From assembly GCF_001522545.3 (NCBI RefSeq), contig NC_031769.1, positions 1,947,825-2,011,824 of the forward strand: a DNA stretch of 64,000 nt, in the 5' to 3' direction. The translations under genes and the position numbers were made by a program. The stretch comes from Parus major (lineage: Eukaryota > Chordata > Aves > Passeriformes > Paridae). The first letter of the stretch is position 1, and each line of letters opens with the position of its first letter. Shown here piece after piece: positions 10,545 to 21,128 of the stretch. The notes below the pieces were generated by a model, which saw only the letters and a list, made by a program, of their open reading frames with translations, searched no databases and was not told the DNA's origin.

Positions 10545-11024
10545 TCTATCATTGAGCTCATGCACCTCAAGTGCAAGTGCCACGGGCTCTCGGGCAGCTG
10601 CGAAGTGAAGACCTGCTGGTGGTCCCAGCCAGACTTCAGGGTCATCGGCGACTACCTCAAGGACAAGTACGACAGCGCCTCAGAAATGGTGGTGGAGAAA
10701 CACCGGGAATCCCGCGGCTGGGTCGAGACCCTCCGGCCCAAATACAAATTCTTCAAGGCCCCAACTGAGAAGGACCTGGTTTACTACGAGAACTCACCGA
10801 ACTTTTGTGAGCCCAACCCTGAGACAGGCTCCTTTGGGACCCGCGACAGGATCTGCAACGTCACCTCCCACGGGATTGACGGTTGCGACCTTTTGTGCTG
10901 CGGCCGCGGGCACAACACGAGGACTGAGAAACGGAAAGAGAAATGTCACTGTATCTTCCACTGGTGCTGCTACGTCCGCTGCCAGGAGTGCACACGAGTC
11001 TACGACGTCCACACGTGCAAATAA
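10545..11024 (+). CDS. WNT3A: WNT3A last coding exon with stop
   Basis: The exon follows GCAG at 10541-10544 in phase 0 and encodes 159 residues plus TAA at 11022-11024. It holds the Wnt signature [10 protein letters not shown]. The first Ser of that motif is residue 16 here, which maps to Ser209, the PORCN palmitoleoylation site. The N-glycosylation sequon NVT maps to Asn298. All further cysteines map to 203, 205, 212, 217, 281, 297, 307, 311, 312, 327, 329, 334, 335, 339, 342 and 351, so the whole C-terminal cysteine-rich Frizzled-binding domain is intact, including Trp333 of the tip loop. [13 protein letters not shown] and [12 protein letters not shown] favour WNT3A over WNT3 (CWWAQPDF, LRAKY, ECIRIYDVHTCK in human WNT3). 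One oddity is Arg at 338, where human WNT3 and WNT3A have Ser. Confidence 0.97.
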   Translation, partial: SIIELMHLKCKCHGLSGSCEVKTCWWSQPDFRVIGDYLKDKYDSASEMVVEKHRESRGWVETLRPKYKFFKAPTEKDLVYYENSPNFCEPNPETGSFGTRDRICNVTSHGIDGCDLLCCGRGHNTRTEKRKEKCHCIFHWCCYVRCQECTRVYDVHTCK

Positions 11025-11160
11025 AGCAGGCAAAACCCTTCGCCGGGCTCCGAGTGGAGAAATGGATTTTGAGCCTACTTCCTCTGAGGTTGCAGACATG
11101 AGAGAAGTCTACTTTTTTGTTATTAAAAGAATAAAAACTGGACAAAAAAAAAAATAATTA
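11025..11160 (+). promoter_or_regulatory. WNT3A: WNT3A proximal 3' UTR with polyadenylation signals
   Basis: The sequence right after the stop codon is AT-rich and carries ATTAAA at 11122-11127 and AATAAA at 11130-11135, followed by an A-rich stretch. This is the nearest plausible cleavage and polyadenylation site. Another AATAAA lies at 11531-11536. Which site is used cannot be told from DNA, and the A-rich stretch is genomic rather than a tail. Confidence 0.5.
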
Positions 11161-14100
11161 AAATTTAAAAGGCTAAAACTGGTTGGATAGAATAGGTCTA
11201 ATGACTTCTGGGCTATCCCGAGGTACATCTGGCAGTCACACAAGTTCTGCCCCAACGCCGATGCCTCCGGCAGGAGAACAGCTTTTTCCACCAGCCCTCA
11301 ACACCGAGCTGGAAAAAAGAGCATTAGCAAAAGCATGGATTTGCTTTGCTCTCACCCACCTGAAGTGACTCGTGTGATTAAGTGTCCTTTGAAAGACTTG
11401 CATCTTCCTAAGCATCTCCTTTTCCCTCAGCCAGGCAGAGGCTCTGTTGAACAGCAGCACTGAGCTTTCAGAGATCTCTTTGCAAACCCAAATGGCCAGA
11501 CTGTGTAATATGAGCAACAGCAGCAAGAGAAATAAAAGCAGATAAATTAAGGATTTTTTAAACAAAGAACATGAATACTTCTTTTGCCTTGGAACCAGGG
11601 AAGTCTACAAATATCTTAGAGAGCTGGAGAGTGGGCAAGCTCTTGATGTGAACTTTTTAGCATAGTAGCTTCTGCCAGATTCGACATAGGATTCTATGAC
11701 AACTTTAGAAAGGGAAGGAGGGAGAAGAGGAGGGAGAGAAAGAGAAGAAACTGCTGATGACTTCCTGTAAATGCCCTCTTGGCACATAGGTGATGTGCAC
11801 GAAAAGTTCAGTGTCTTGTGTGTGAAGTGAAGAGGGCTCAGTGTGTGCTTTGAGAAGGACACAGTCCCACAACTGGGAATCCTGCTCCAGCTCTCCAGCC
11901 TGGGACATGGCTCAGCCAATGAGTTTTCCTTGGAAATACGTGGTGCAGTGAGTCCCCTGGGGCTGGACACTCACTCCTGAGCTCAGGACATCCATCTCCT
12001 CAGCACCCCAGGGAAAGGATGGAAAGGGAAAGCGTTCACCCTTCCCACATCGTTGGGGAGTTTCGTTGCCAGCAGTGGAAAGTGCACTTAGTTCATCCAC
12101 TCTCTGCACCTGATGCAGGCTTCATGGGCACTTGGCAACATCCCAAGCCCACAGGTCTGGTGTGAACATGGATCTGAAGGACTCATTGTCACCCATTAAA
12201 TTACGTGAGGGTGAACCAACCCACCGTCACCACCACACCCCGCAAGCTGGAGCAGCCTCAGACTCAAGCCAAACCTTGTTCCACACCCAATTCCTACAGC
12301 CATTCCCACCTATAAAAGTGGCACAGATTAAAATGGACAAACCCCAGATTCTGAACCAGCCCAGAGTTTGGGTGAGTTTGGACACAGAGCTAAATCCCAG
12401 CTTTGCAGCGCTGGCCCATCTCTGCTGCTCACACCTGACTCCCCATCTTTGCATGTTGCTCTGCTTCCAGTTCCAGATCAGGATCGCAGTTTACAGAAAC
12501 AGGTCTCACCTCCTCCATGGTCATCAGGGCTTCCTTCAGGGTATCAGGCATGAGCTCAGCCCATCACCTTGGCATTTACAGCACTGTAACCCTGCTTGGC
12601 TTGTTCCTGGTCAATACTGGGATAAATGAGGCGTGACCCAAGCATGGAGTCACAGCCTGTTTTAGCCCCAGATGCACTTGCCCTGTGTCCTCTTTGCCTT
12701 TCCCCTGCTTTTGGGCTCATAGCCTGGAAAAAGGACAATAGATCAGTGCTGTCTCTTCAGTCCAGGAAGAGAAACAGGGCATGAGTTAATTCCTTTTTCA
12801 TGGCAATGTAATCATGGCTGTTGGCTGGTTCACTACTGGAAATCTTTGTAGAGAAACCAGAGTGCTCCTCTCTGCGTGTCAGCCTTTTCCCAGGAACCAA
12901 AGGAGGGAGTACACAGAAGAGGAAGAAGGGAACAAGCAGAGCTTAATCCCATCAGAGAGAAAACAGGAGGAAATGATGCCTCCGAGGACTGACTCTGAGT
13001 CACGGTGTCTCCTGGGACTATTCCTAGGCTGGTGCAGTTTATGCATCACCCATTTGTCTCAGGGCTGTGCCCAAGGGCACAAGCAAGATTTGCTTATTGA
13101 TGGAGGCACTTCTATCAGTGCTTTGCAAAAAAAAAAATAAAAAAAAATAAAAAATAAATGCAGTGAAATGAAAACAGAAGAGAGAGAAGGAGAAAGAAGA
13201 TCAAGAGAAGCCAAGAAAAATATGGGGAGAAAATCCCCATACCTGTGATATCTGTCCATACACTGCACCCCACTGATGGCCACACACCAAGTGGAGAAGG
13301 CAATAGATCACTGATAACTTTAATAAAGGTCAATTAATGGATGCATGACTGATTTTCATAGTGCAGTCTTGGAGAAAAGGAAAACTTAATCATGGGAAGT
13401 AGAGAAGGAAGCCACTGCAGTGGGAGGTTGCACCTGTAACCAACATCAAGAAAGCAAATGCTCCAGGAAGCCAGGTGTGGGGTGGAAGACATTGATGAAT
13501 TGGAGAGGATGGGATAAGGGAAGATACATCTGATTTATTTAATATGAGGCAGTGCAAGCAGCCACAGTGAGAGATGTCAAACACGTCCTACCAGGAACTT
13601 TGTCAATAAATGGTGACCCAACAGTGAAAATTCAAATCATTGCAGGCCATGATCCCTTCAATCCATTGACTTCAGCGGGGACACATCCACAACTGGTTTT
13701 ACCCTAAGATTTTTAGTCCAAGTGGTTTCAAACTCCTTCTTCTTTAGTACCACACCAGTGAAGAAATGGGTTAAAGGATTTGGCTTCCACACATGGGAGC
13801 TGGAATCTGACCCCAGCCCATCCACAGCATGTTCACATCCACCATTTCTGCTTTTGCACCAGAACAAGCCCAGCTTCACCACCAGACCAAGCTTTTTGGG
13901 AAGCAGGGGGAAAAAATATTGAAACTAGGAATTTGCTGAGTAATTGCTTCTAGAGGTGAACAAATTTTGACTGGAACAGTGGGATTTATTTCATCTGGTC
14001 TAATCTGTTCATCTAATTTTCTGCTGGGATCGATGGCAAGAAACAAATCCAGGAGGTGATTCATTGTACTTAGGATGGTACCTAAGTTATGTTTGGTTAA

Positions 14101-17100
14101 ATTCCCTCTGGGTGTGTCTCTGACTTCAGCTGCTGAGCTCAGAGTAGATGATGAGCTCTTCCATAGGTCCAGACTGATGATGTGAAGTCCACCATAAGTC
14201 AAGGAGGTGAAGCTACAAGCTGATCATCACCTGAGATGGATGGGCTGGAAGTTGTGCTCCTTCCCTCCAAGCTGGGGTCAGGCTTGAACCAGCTCAGTGG
14301 TTGGGGACTCCCCCCTCCCCACATTCAGGGGTTTTTTAACGAAGCCTATGGGTACTTGTTTGGGTTTGTCATGTAATTAATCATCTCTGTGATGATACCA
14401 TGTAAGGGGCTGAGCAGCTGCTACTAAAGTCACTGAAAAACACCTGCGTGAATTCTGTTCCTCACCCCAAGCACCCCCAGGGGTTCCAGTCCTGACTCTG
14501 CCCATCCCTGAGGGGGGAAAAGAGCCTGTGAGGGGTCTGGGAGCTGGGCCTGTGTCTGACCCCATGGTTTTGGAGAGGGGACTTGGGCCATTGCTCACTG
14601 CTACACGTGAATTCAGGAGGTGTTTTTGGAAAACTGAGATCCCTCTCCACTGCCTACACCGGGTGTCTCAAATCGGGGTTTCCACTGCACTGGTGAGAAA
14701 AATGTAGTCAATGATGAGTGAGGTGCCATCCTGCCCTAGAGGAGATGGTGTAACTACCACCCAGAGCTGCCTTCCGCTTCAGGTTCTCCTGTGAAAACAG
14801 TAGGACCTCACTTATGGAAGGGTCTTGGTTCAATAATAGAATTCCTCAATAATAGAAACATCTGGTGGCACATTATAGGTGCCCTACAATGTTCTGTTGG
14901 GGTCCAGATGTTGTTTCAATGGCTCAAGACCCACAGAAATCATAAACCTGGGCAGTCAGAGACCGCAGGGTGTCCAAAATGACCCAAGATGTCTTTGTGT
15001 AGGCAGCTGAATCGGGCACTTCTCTGGAAACGGTTCTGTCAAACCTTCTCCCCCACCTTGGTGTAATGCTCCATTTTATAATCAAAATGAAAATATCATT
15101 GATTTCCCACAAATGGGAGCTGGCCATCTTCACCCCTGTGCTCCCCGGTGTCCTCCCCTTCAGTGTCCCCCGGTGAGGATTGTCCTCAGCAGATGGTTTG
15201 TACCAGGGGTGTGTCTGGCAGGACCAGGGAAAAGGGACAAGACGTCACCCAACAAAGTAACAGATGTAAAAAATAAAAGTAAAAAAGGACCATAATTCCA
15301 TCCTCTCACATGCTGCTATGCAACCTCTCCTTTAACTGAACAGATGGGCCAGATGGGCCCCATCAGTTCCACATCCAACTTATTAAAGATAGTGGAGTGA
15401 CCTGCGAGGGGTGAATTTGGCCTCATCTCTTTTCTTTCTATGAAAGAAATGGAAAGTTTAGGAGTTTTGGTTGATTTTGTTTTGTTTTTTTTTTCTTGGT
15501 TTGGTTTAGTTTTAGAATTTGGGGGCTTCTCTTTCTCAGAGAAAATGAAAATACGGGGAGGGAAATGCATGATATTTTTGTTGCTTGACCCCGATGTATC
15601 TCTCTCAGCTGAGTATCATGCCCAGCACCGACAGTCTTCTCCAAAGCATTTTGAAGTCTCCAGAATTTCTTCCACTCCTTATGGGAAGCTTCATGTGCAG
15701 AACTAAAGCAGTCGGGATTTAATTTTGGAGGGGATTGCAGAGACAGCCACACCACAAAATCCTACATGGCACAGAAATCCCTGATTCAGCACTGACCACG
15801 TCAGCCCTGCAGTGCTGTCGTCTAAGCTGAGCATTGCAGGTTTTCTGTATGAACAAACCTCAGAAAACAATTTATTCTGCCTCTCAATCTCAAATACTTT
15901 TGGTGTTTTCATTGCATTCAGATATATTGCCACAGAAATGGTCATGGATTATGTGACATTTGTCACTTGTGTTCATATTCTTATCATGCCCCCATCCTTA
16001 AATTCATATGCAGGAGAAACACTCTGAGCTTTGGGTCACTTTTTTTTTTCAGCTTCAAAGATTGGTTTCAGTGCTGAACATCTGATGTTTGATGTTGTTG
16101 GGGATATTCAGGATTGCAGCACGAGCACTCTGCAGGAGCTGGGAGTTGTGAATCCAGTCCTGGGATCTGCACTATGGAAATGACTCCAGACTTCCCTTGA
16201 TGCTTTAACAAAATCCATTTGGGAAGATGAAAGCAGGGCAATGAAAGGCACCAAATCCAACTGCCCTGCAGATATCAGCCACTGAGCCTGCTTCCATGGG
16301 CTGCCCACAGGGAAACAACTCCTGGCTCTTCCAGAGTCCTGCTCCAGGGCTGAGGCTGCAGGGCAGGGATCACCCTGCTGGCAGTGGCAGGTGAGGGGGA
16401 TGTTTGCTCAGATCTGTCATTCCTCAGCTCAAGCAGCTGTTGGGAGGAGAAGATGTAAGAGAGTGTTGGATGGTGGGAGAGAAGGTGGGCAGGAGGAGAT
16501 CTCATCTCTTCTTTATACCTATAGTTTCCTATTTTCTGCCTCCCTCCAAGCTAAATCTTGGCTGTTTTAGCAGTGGCTTCTCACTATGCGAGTATCTCAT
16601 TTTTTTAGATTTCCCCTCTCTCACTGGAAGCAGCAGTAGCTGAATTGTTTTATTCATGGCTTAGCCCTTCCATCCTCCTGTTTCCTGCCCTCCCTTGTGT
16701 TCTCCAGTGAAGTTCCTGATCTGCAGCTCCTCACCCCCTGGCTCAGGTCCCCGTTAACAGCTGTGGGGTGCAGATTCCTCAGTTTGATGGGAAATGGAGG
16801 CTCCTCTGGCCTCCATTTCAAAGAAGGGGTGTTTAGTCCTCATTCCTGCCCTTCCTGTGTCTTCATGGGCTTGGGCAGTGCCCCCACTTTGCTGCATTTT
16901 CCAGAGTGTCTTTAGTACATCTCCACCTTGGAGGAGGAGATTTTTCCTTTCTCAAGCACAAACAAGAGGCCAGGAGTCGATTCCCAGGCAGTGGTACCTA
17001 CAGTGGGATTTGGAATACAAAGTGAGATGCTTAAAGGCAGGTATCTACATGTGTGCTAGGTGCTTAAAGCCCCATACAAGCCAAATTATGGGCTCCATTT

Positions 17101-18400
17101 GCCTAAACTTAGCGTTTAGGGCTGAACTAAATTATTGAAATAGGTGTCTAGAGCCATCTGGGATGCTCCAGGGTACCCCACTGGCTCCTAAAAGCCACTC
17201 TGGAAGAATGTGGGCTTCCCTTAAATCTCAGGGCATATCTGACGAATCCAGCTGTTTTTCCATCAGAGATGGGTGTTTAGATGTCTGACTCCCATGCAGA
17301 CACAGGCTTGTGGACATCCACAAGTGTGTGTCTGCATCCATGAGCAGGATCCCACTCCAGATTCCAAACTCTCTTCAGATTCTCTGAGGTGGGAAAGTGC
17401 TCATGGTCTCAATTCTCACTTAAGCCAACAAAAATCAGGTACAAGTGTCTCAAAGGGAGCAGAAGACAGACCTATTCTGTAAAAATAATGATTTGAATTC
17501 ACTTTGCTGCCTGGTTTGTCATGGCTTTGACCCCAAGGGAGCGTCTCTGCTCTTTCTGTTGAGGATCACATAATGGAAATGGACAAGTCCCACCAAGTCA
17601 TCCTCGGGCAGAATCCTGCTCTTAGGTGAACACCACCCAAACAAAGTTCCTGAAGCCACAAGGGTCTTTTCCAGATGATCTCCTCCTCTGTCTCTGTAGA
17701 CCTTTTCTTACCCATATTCTGCACGCCAAGGGAGGTCTTGGACAGCCCTGCATGGAAGTGGGGAAAGTGTGAGGAGAAGCTTTCCCCCTTTCCCTTTCTT
17801 TTCTAAGTTTCTTCTTATTATTTATTAGTATTTATTTATTTCTCTCCATTCATTCCACTCCACCAAAAATCCTGAAGGCAGGTCTGCTGCAGACACTCAG
17901 CTGAGTGTCACCCACGGTTTTGAGGGATGGCACCATGGTGTCAGAGCTCCTTCCCAGCACTTGCCACCTGCTGCTACACCTTGGAAAGCACAAGAGGTCT
18001 GAGTCTTTTCAAGTCAGCCTCCCAAAAACTCCGAAAGACTTCTGTACAGATAAAACTCTCTGGTGTAGTCCTGGTTGTCCCACTGCCCCTGTCCCCAGCT
18101 GATGGCAGCCCAGCCTTCACCTCCTCATCCCAGTGGGACCCACTCATTCAACCCCTTGTGGCATCACTTTCTGTCCCTCCCAGGACCAAGCCTGCCTGAA
18201 CAAGACCTGTCATAGCTTTGGACTCTCTGACAAGCCCACCAGCAGTGTGGAAGACATAAAACACAAACCTGTAGCACCCCAGGGGATTCCCCCACGGTAC
18301 AAAACATGCTTGTCCAGCAGTCAAGGACAAGTATCTTCTTGTGAGTGGGATTTTTTGCCGTTGCTTTCCCTTCCCACAGACTGTCTGCCTGATTACATCT
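11161..18400. other. No gene recognised downstream of WNT3A
   Basis: About 7 kb of mostly unique sequence. Open frames are short, overlap on both strands and show no family I know. An A-rich patch near 13128-13160 and short T tracts (15480s, 16040s) are simple sequence. Parts could belong to a long WNT3A 3' UTR if the distal poly(A) candidates at 18.6-18.8 kb are used. Confidence 0.6.
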
Positions 18401-18429
18401 CCTTCTTCAAAGCTCCATCACTGTCTGTA

Positions 18430-18800
18430 ACCCCTGCCCTCACCCCTGTGTACAGATTGCATGTATGATACAACCTGAAATTCCAAAGCTATTGTACAAA
18501 GTAGAATTGTCACCTTTTTTTTTTTTTTCTCTCAGTATTTTGTTAAGTCTGATGATTTTTTTATGATTATTTATTTTATGAATAAATGTATATATTAGTA
18601 AGAGTATATATTTGCGGAAATAACTCATCGGGACAGTGTTGTTGCTCTGCTGTTGTGCTTGTGACCTCATTGGCTTTTACCCTATTTTCTACTGACAGCA
18701 CATTAGCAATGTCTTGTAACTGTTTTTTGTTACCAGTTAAGTTTGATAGATGTGTTAACTTTATAATGAAAATTAAAAAAAAAAAAAAAAAAAGCATTAA
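18430..18800 (+). promoter_or_regulatory. Candidate distal 3' UTR end / poly(A) region
   Basis: An AU-rich stretch with the look of a 3' UTR terminus. It has a 14-T tract, TTATTTATTTTATG, AATAAA at 18581-18586, TGTACAAAG and TGTACAG patches, and a final AATGAAAATT followed by an A run. Further AATAAA copies lie at 18899-18904 and 19135-19140. It could end a long WNT3A transcript or an unrelated non-coding RNA on the + strand. No transcript evidence is available. Confidence 0.3.
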
Positions 18801-18916
18801 TTTTAACTTGTGTTTGGGTGCTTTTTCCCACTGTTCTGTAGTTTTGACTGGATGGTATTTCACATTGCAGGCTGAAATTCCACTGGGGAGAAATAAGAAA
18901 TAAATGTGCCTTCCTC

Positions 18917-19072
18917 TTGTAGGACAGGAGTTGTGTGCTTTGGAAGAAGAGATCTTTGTAGGACAGGAGTTGTGTGCTTTGGAAGAAGAGATCTTTGTAG
19001 GACAGGAGTTGTGTGTTTTGGAAGAAGAGATCTTTGTAGGACAGGAGTTGTGTGTTTTGGAAGAAGAGATGT
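18917..19072. repeat. 39-bp tandem repeat, 4 copies
   Basis: Four head-to-tail copies of a 39-bp unit that begins TTGTAGGACAGGAGTTGTGT and ends GGAAGAAGAGATCT. Copies 1 and 2 have GCTTT where copies 3 and 4 have GTTTT, and the last copy ends GATGT. Because 39 is divisible by three and the unit lacks stops in some frames, it opens reading frames on both strands (13-residue protein repeats). These are by-products rather than evidence of a gene. Confidence 0.97.
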
Positions 19073-19149
19073 CACCTGTGTTGTCACCATTTAACCCAGG
19101 CACAGTTTCTGTGGGAGGTGACGACCCAAATATGAATAAAACAAATCCA

Positions 19150-20715
19150 CTCAAACTGCCACGAGTCCATTTCTCAGCTGAGCATCACCAGGACAGGGAC
19201 CCAGTTTCTTCCTCCAGAGCAAAAAAACCCCAACGTGACAAAGGGATGAATTTTCACAACGTCTCTGGAAGGCCCTTAAATATTTTGTATTGGTTTTGCC
19301 AATTCAAATAATTCCTTCCTTCCTCTGTTATTACTTTAGGTTGGGAGCTTCTTGGACAGTCCTGCAACTTCCAAGGCTGCAGTAATGCAGGAAAAAAAAA
19401 TAGATTGCAGGGATTTAATTTGGGGGAGATGCTGTTAACAGGTAAAATAGGGAATACCATGTTCCTTTCAGTGGAACACCATGGCTGCCCTTCCATTGAA
19501 CCTCCCATGTGCTGTGTGTGGATAAATCTGCTCCCAAAAGGAGCCCTGGAACAGCCTTCCCCATTTTCCTGTCCTCAGTGAGGAAAAGCACCCTTTTTCA
19601 TTGAGTCAGAGAGCAGCACAGCTTCTCTTTGGAATTTTCAGTTTGACTGGATGGGGTGAGAGGGGTTGGGTTGGCTGCAGTGGGGACAGGGCAGCATTTC
19701 CAGGGGCTCTGTGCCTGTTCATCCCACTCAGAAATGGATCAGATCCCACAGGAATTCCTGTGGCTTTCACTTCAGGAGAGTTTCAAGACACCCAGCTTTA
19801 TCCCTCACAGACCAAGAACCTCCTCTAAAACCAACCTTGATGACTTTTTTATAACTGATGGAAGGATTTAAGCACATCCTGAGATTTATCCCAGTTATTT
19901 AAACCACAGACCTGAGCTGGCATAAATCATATTTTGGAGAAATTTGCTTTCTTACAGAGACCCTAAATGAACACATCTATAAATGAAAAACAGCTTTTCC
20001 CTGGGAAGGGGAGTGGGCAGCACACTGGGACACCCCAGGCAAAATTTTCCCCTCCCAAAAACCCCCCAGGCCTGGCTTTGAACGATGCAGGTTAAACACC
20101 ACGGAAAGCTTTCAGCATTCCGGGCTCAGCATATTTTCCAGAAATAAATGATAAACATTCTTATTAAAGAGCACTTGAGATAAGCCTATTTGTTAAGCTG
20201 TGTTGCCTGCTTCGCCAGGTTTGAGCAAGAGTCTTTTTATTTTTTTTTTTTTTTTAACCTAAATAGGGAAAACTAAGAAATGAGTGGACATCTCAGTTAC
20301 TCTCACCTCACACATGCTATTAACCCCTCCAGATCCTTTTAGGAATGAAAGAAAACAAGGTCTTGATAACTTACTGCTGCCTCATGACCTGAACTATTTG
20401 TTTTTAGGGAAACTCTTGAAGTTTCCTTTCATTTTTGTAAAGGAGTTATTTCCCCATGGGAAGGGAGCACAAGCTATGGCCACATTTAGCCGTGGCAATG
20501 GCCTTTGCTCAAGACAAGCCAGGTCACAGAAGTCACCTAAAACTGTTCTATAACCAATTAGGAGACATTTCACACGAGAGCCAAGAGCCAAACCTCATCC
20601 CCAGGCACAATTTAAGGGCTGATGTGCTGCAGAGGGGCACCAGGTACCTGACAGTCAGAAGAGCTGAGAGCTCCATGTTCCTTTGAGAAACAGCACTGAA
20701 CTTGGTGAGGAAAAA
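19150..20715. other. Intergenic, no gene seen
   Basis: Unique sequence with T-rich tracts near 20238-20255. The part around 20120-20235 (AAATGATAAACATTCTTATT, GAGATAAGCCTATTTGTTAA) is AT-rich and repeat-free and may be a short conserved element. Nothing coding is supported. Confidence 0.5.
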
Positions 20716-20718
20716 CAA

Positions 20719-21128
20719 TCACAGAATTAGAATAAGAATGGTTTGGGTTGGAAGGAACCGTGAAGTTCATCTCATTCCATCCCCTGCCAAGGCAGGGACA
20801 CCTTCCACTATCCCAGGTTGCTCCAAGCCCCATCCAGCCTGGCCTTGGACACTTCCAGACAGCCAGGGGCAGCCACAGATCCTCTGGAAAACCTTTGCCA
20901 GGGCTTCACCACCTTCACAGGAGAGAGTTTCTGCTGTATTTAACTTAAATTCCCCCTCCTTGAGTATGAAGATGTTTCCCGTTCTCCTATAACTACAGTT
21001 CCTGATGAGGAGCCCTTCTCCAGCTTTCATGCAGCTGCTCCAGACCCTGGGAGGTGCTGTGAGGTCTCCACAAAACCTTCTCCTCTCCAGGCTGAACAGC
21101 CCCAAATTTTTCAGCCTTTCACCTCAGC
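20719..21128 (-). mobile_element. CR1 LINE 3' fragment, about 410 bp
   Basis: The + strand shows the inverted CR1 tail (AGAATGGTTTGGGTTGGAAG), then CCATCCCCTGCCAAGGCAGG, TTGCTCCAAGCCCCATCCAG and finally CTCCAGGCTGAACAGCCCCA. It is one of the best preserved CR1 pieces in the window, on the minus strand. Confidence 0.95.

Noticed and set aside
11676..11700. ATAGGATTCTATGAC as a CR1 tail
   Set aside because: Too short and lacking the preceding CCAACCCAAACC-type sequence.
18904..19311. 135-codon frame with a 13-residue repeat
   Set aside because: The repeat is a 39-bp DNA tandem that opens both strands. No start context or homologue supports translation.
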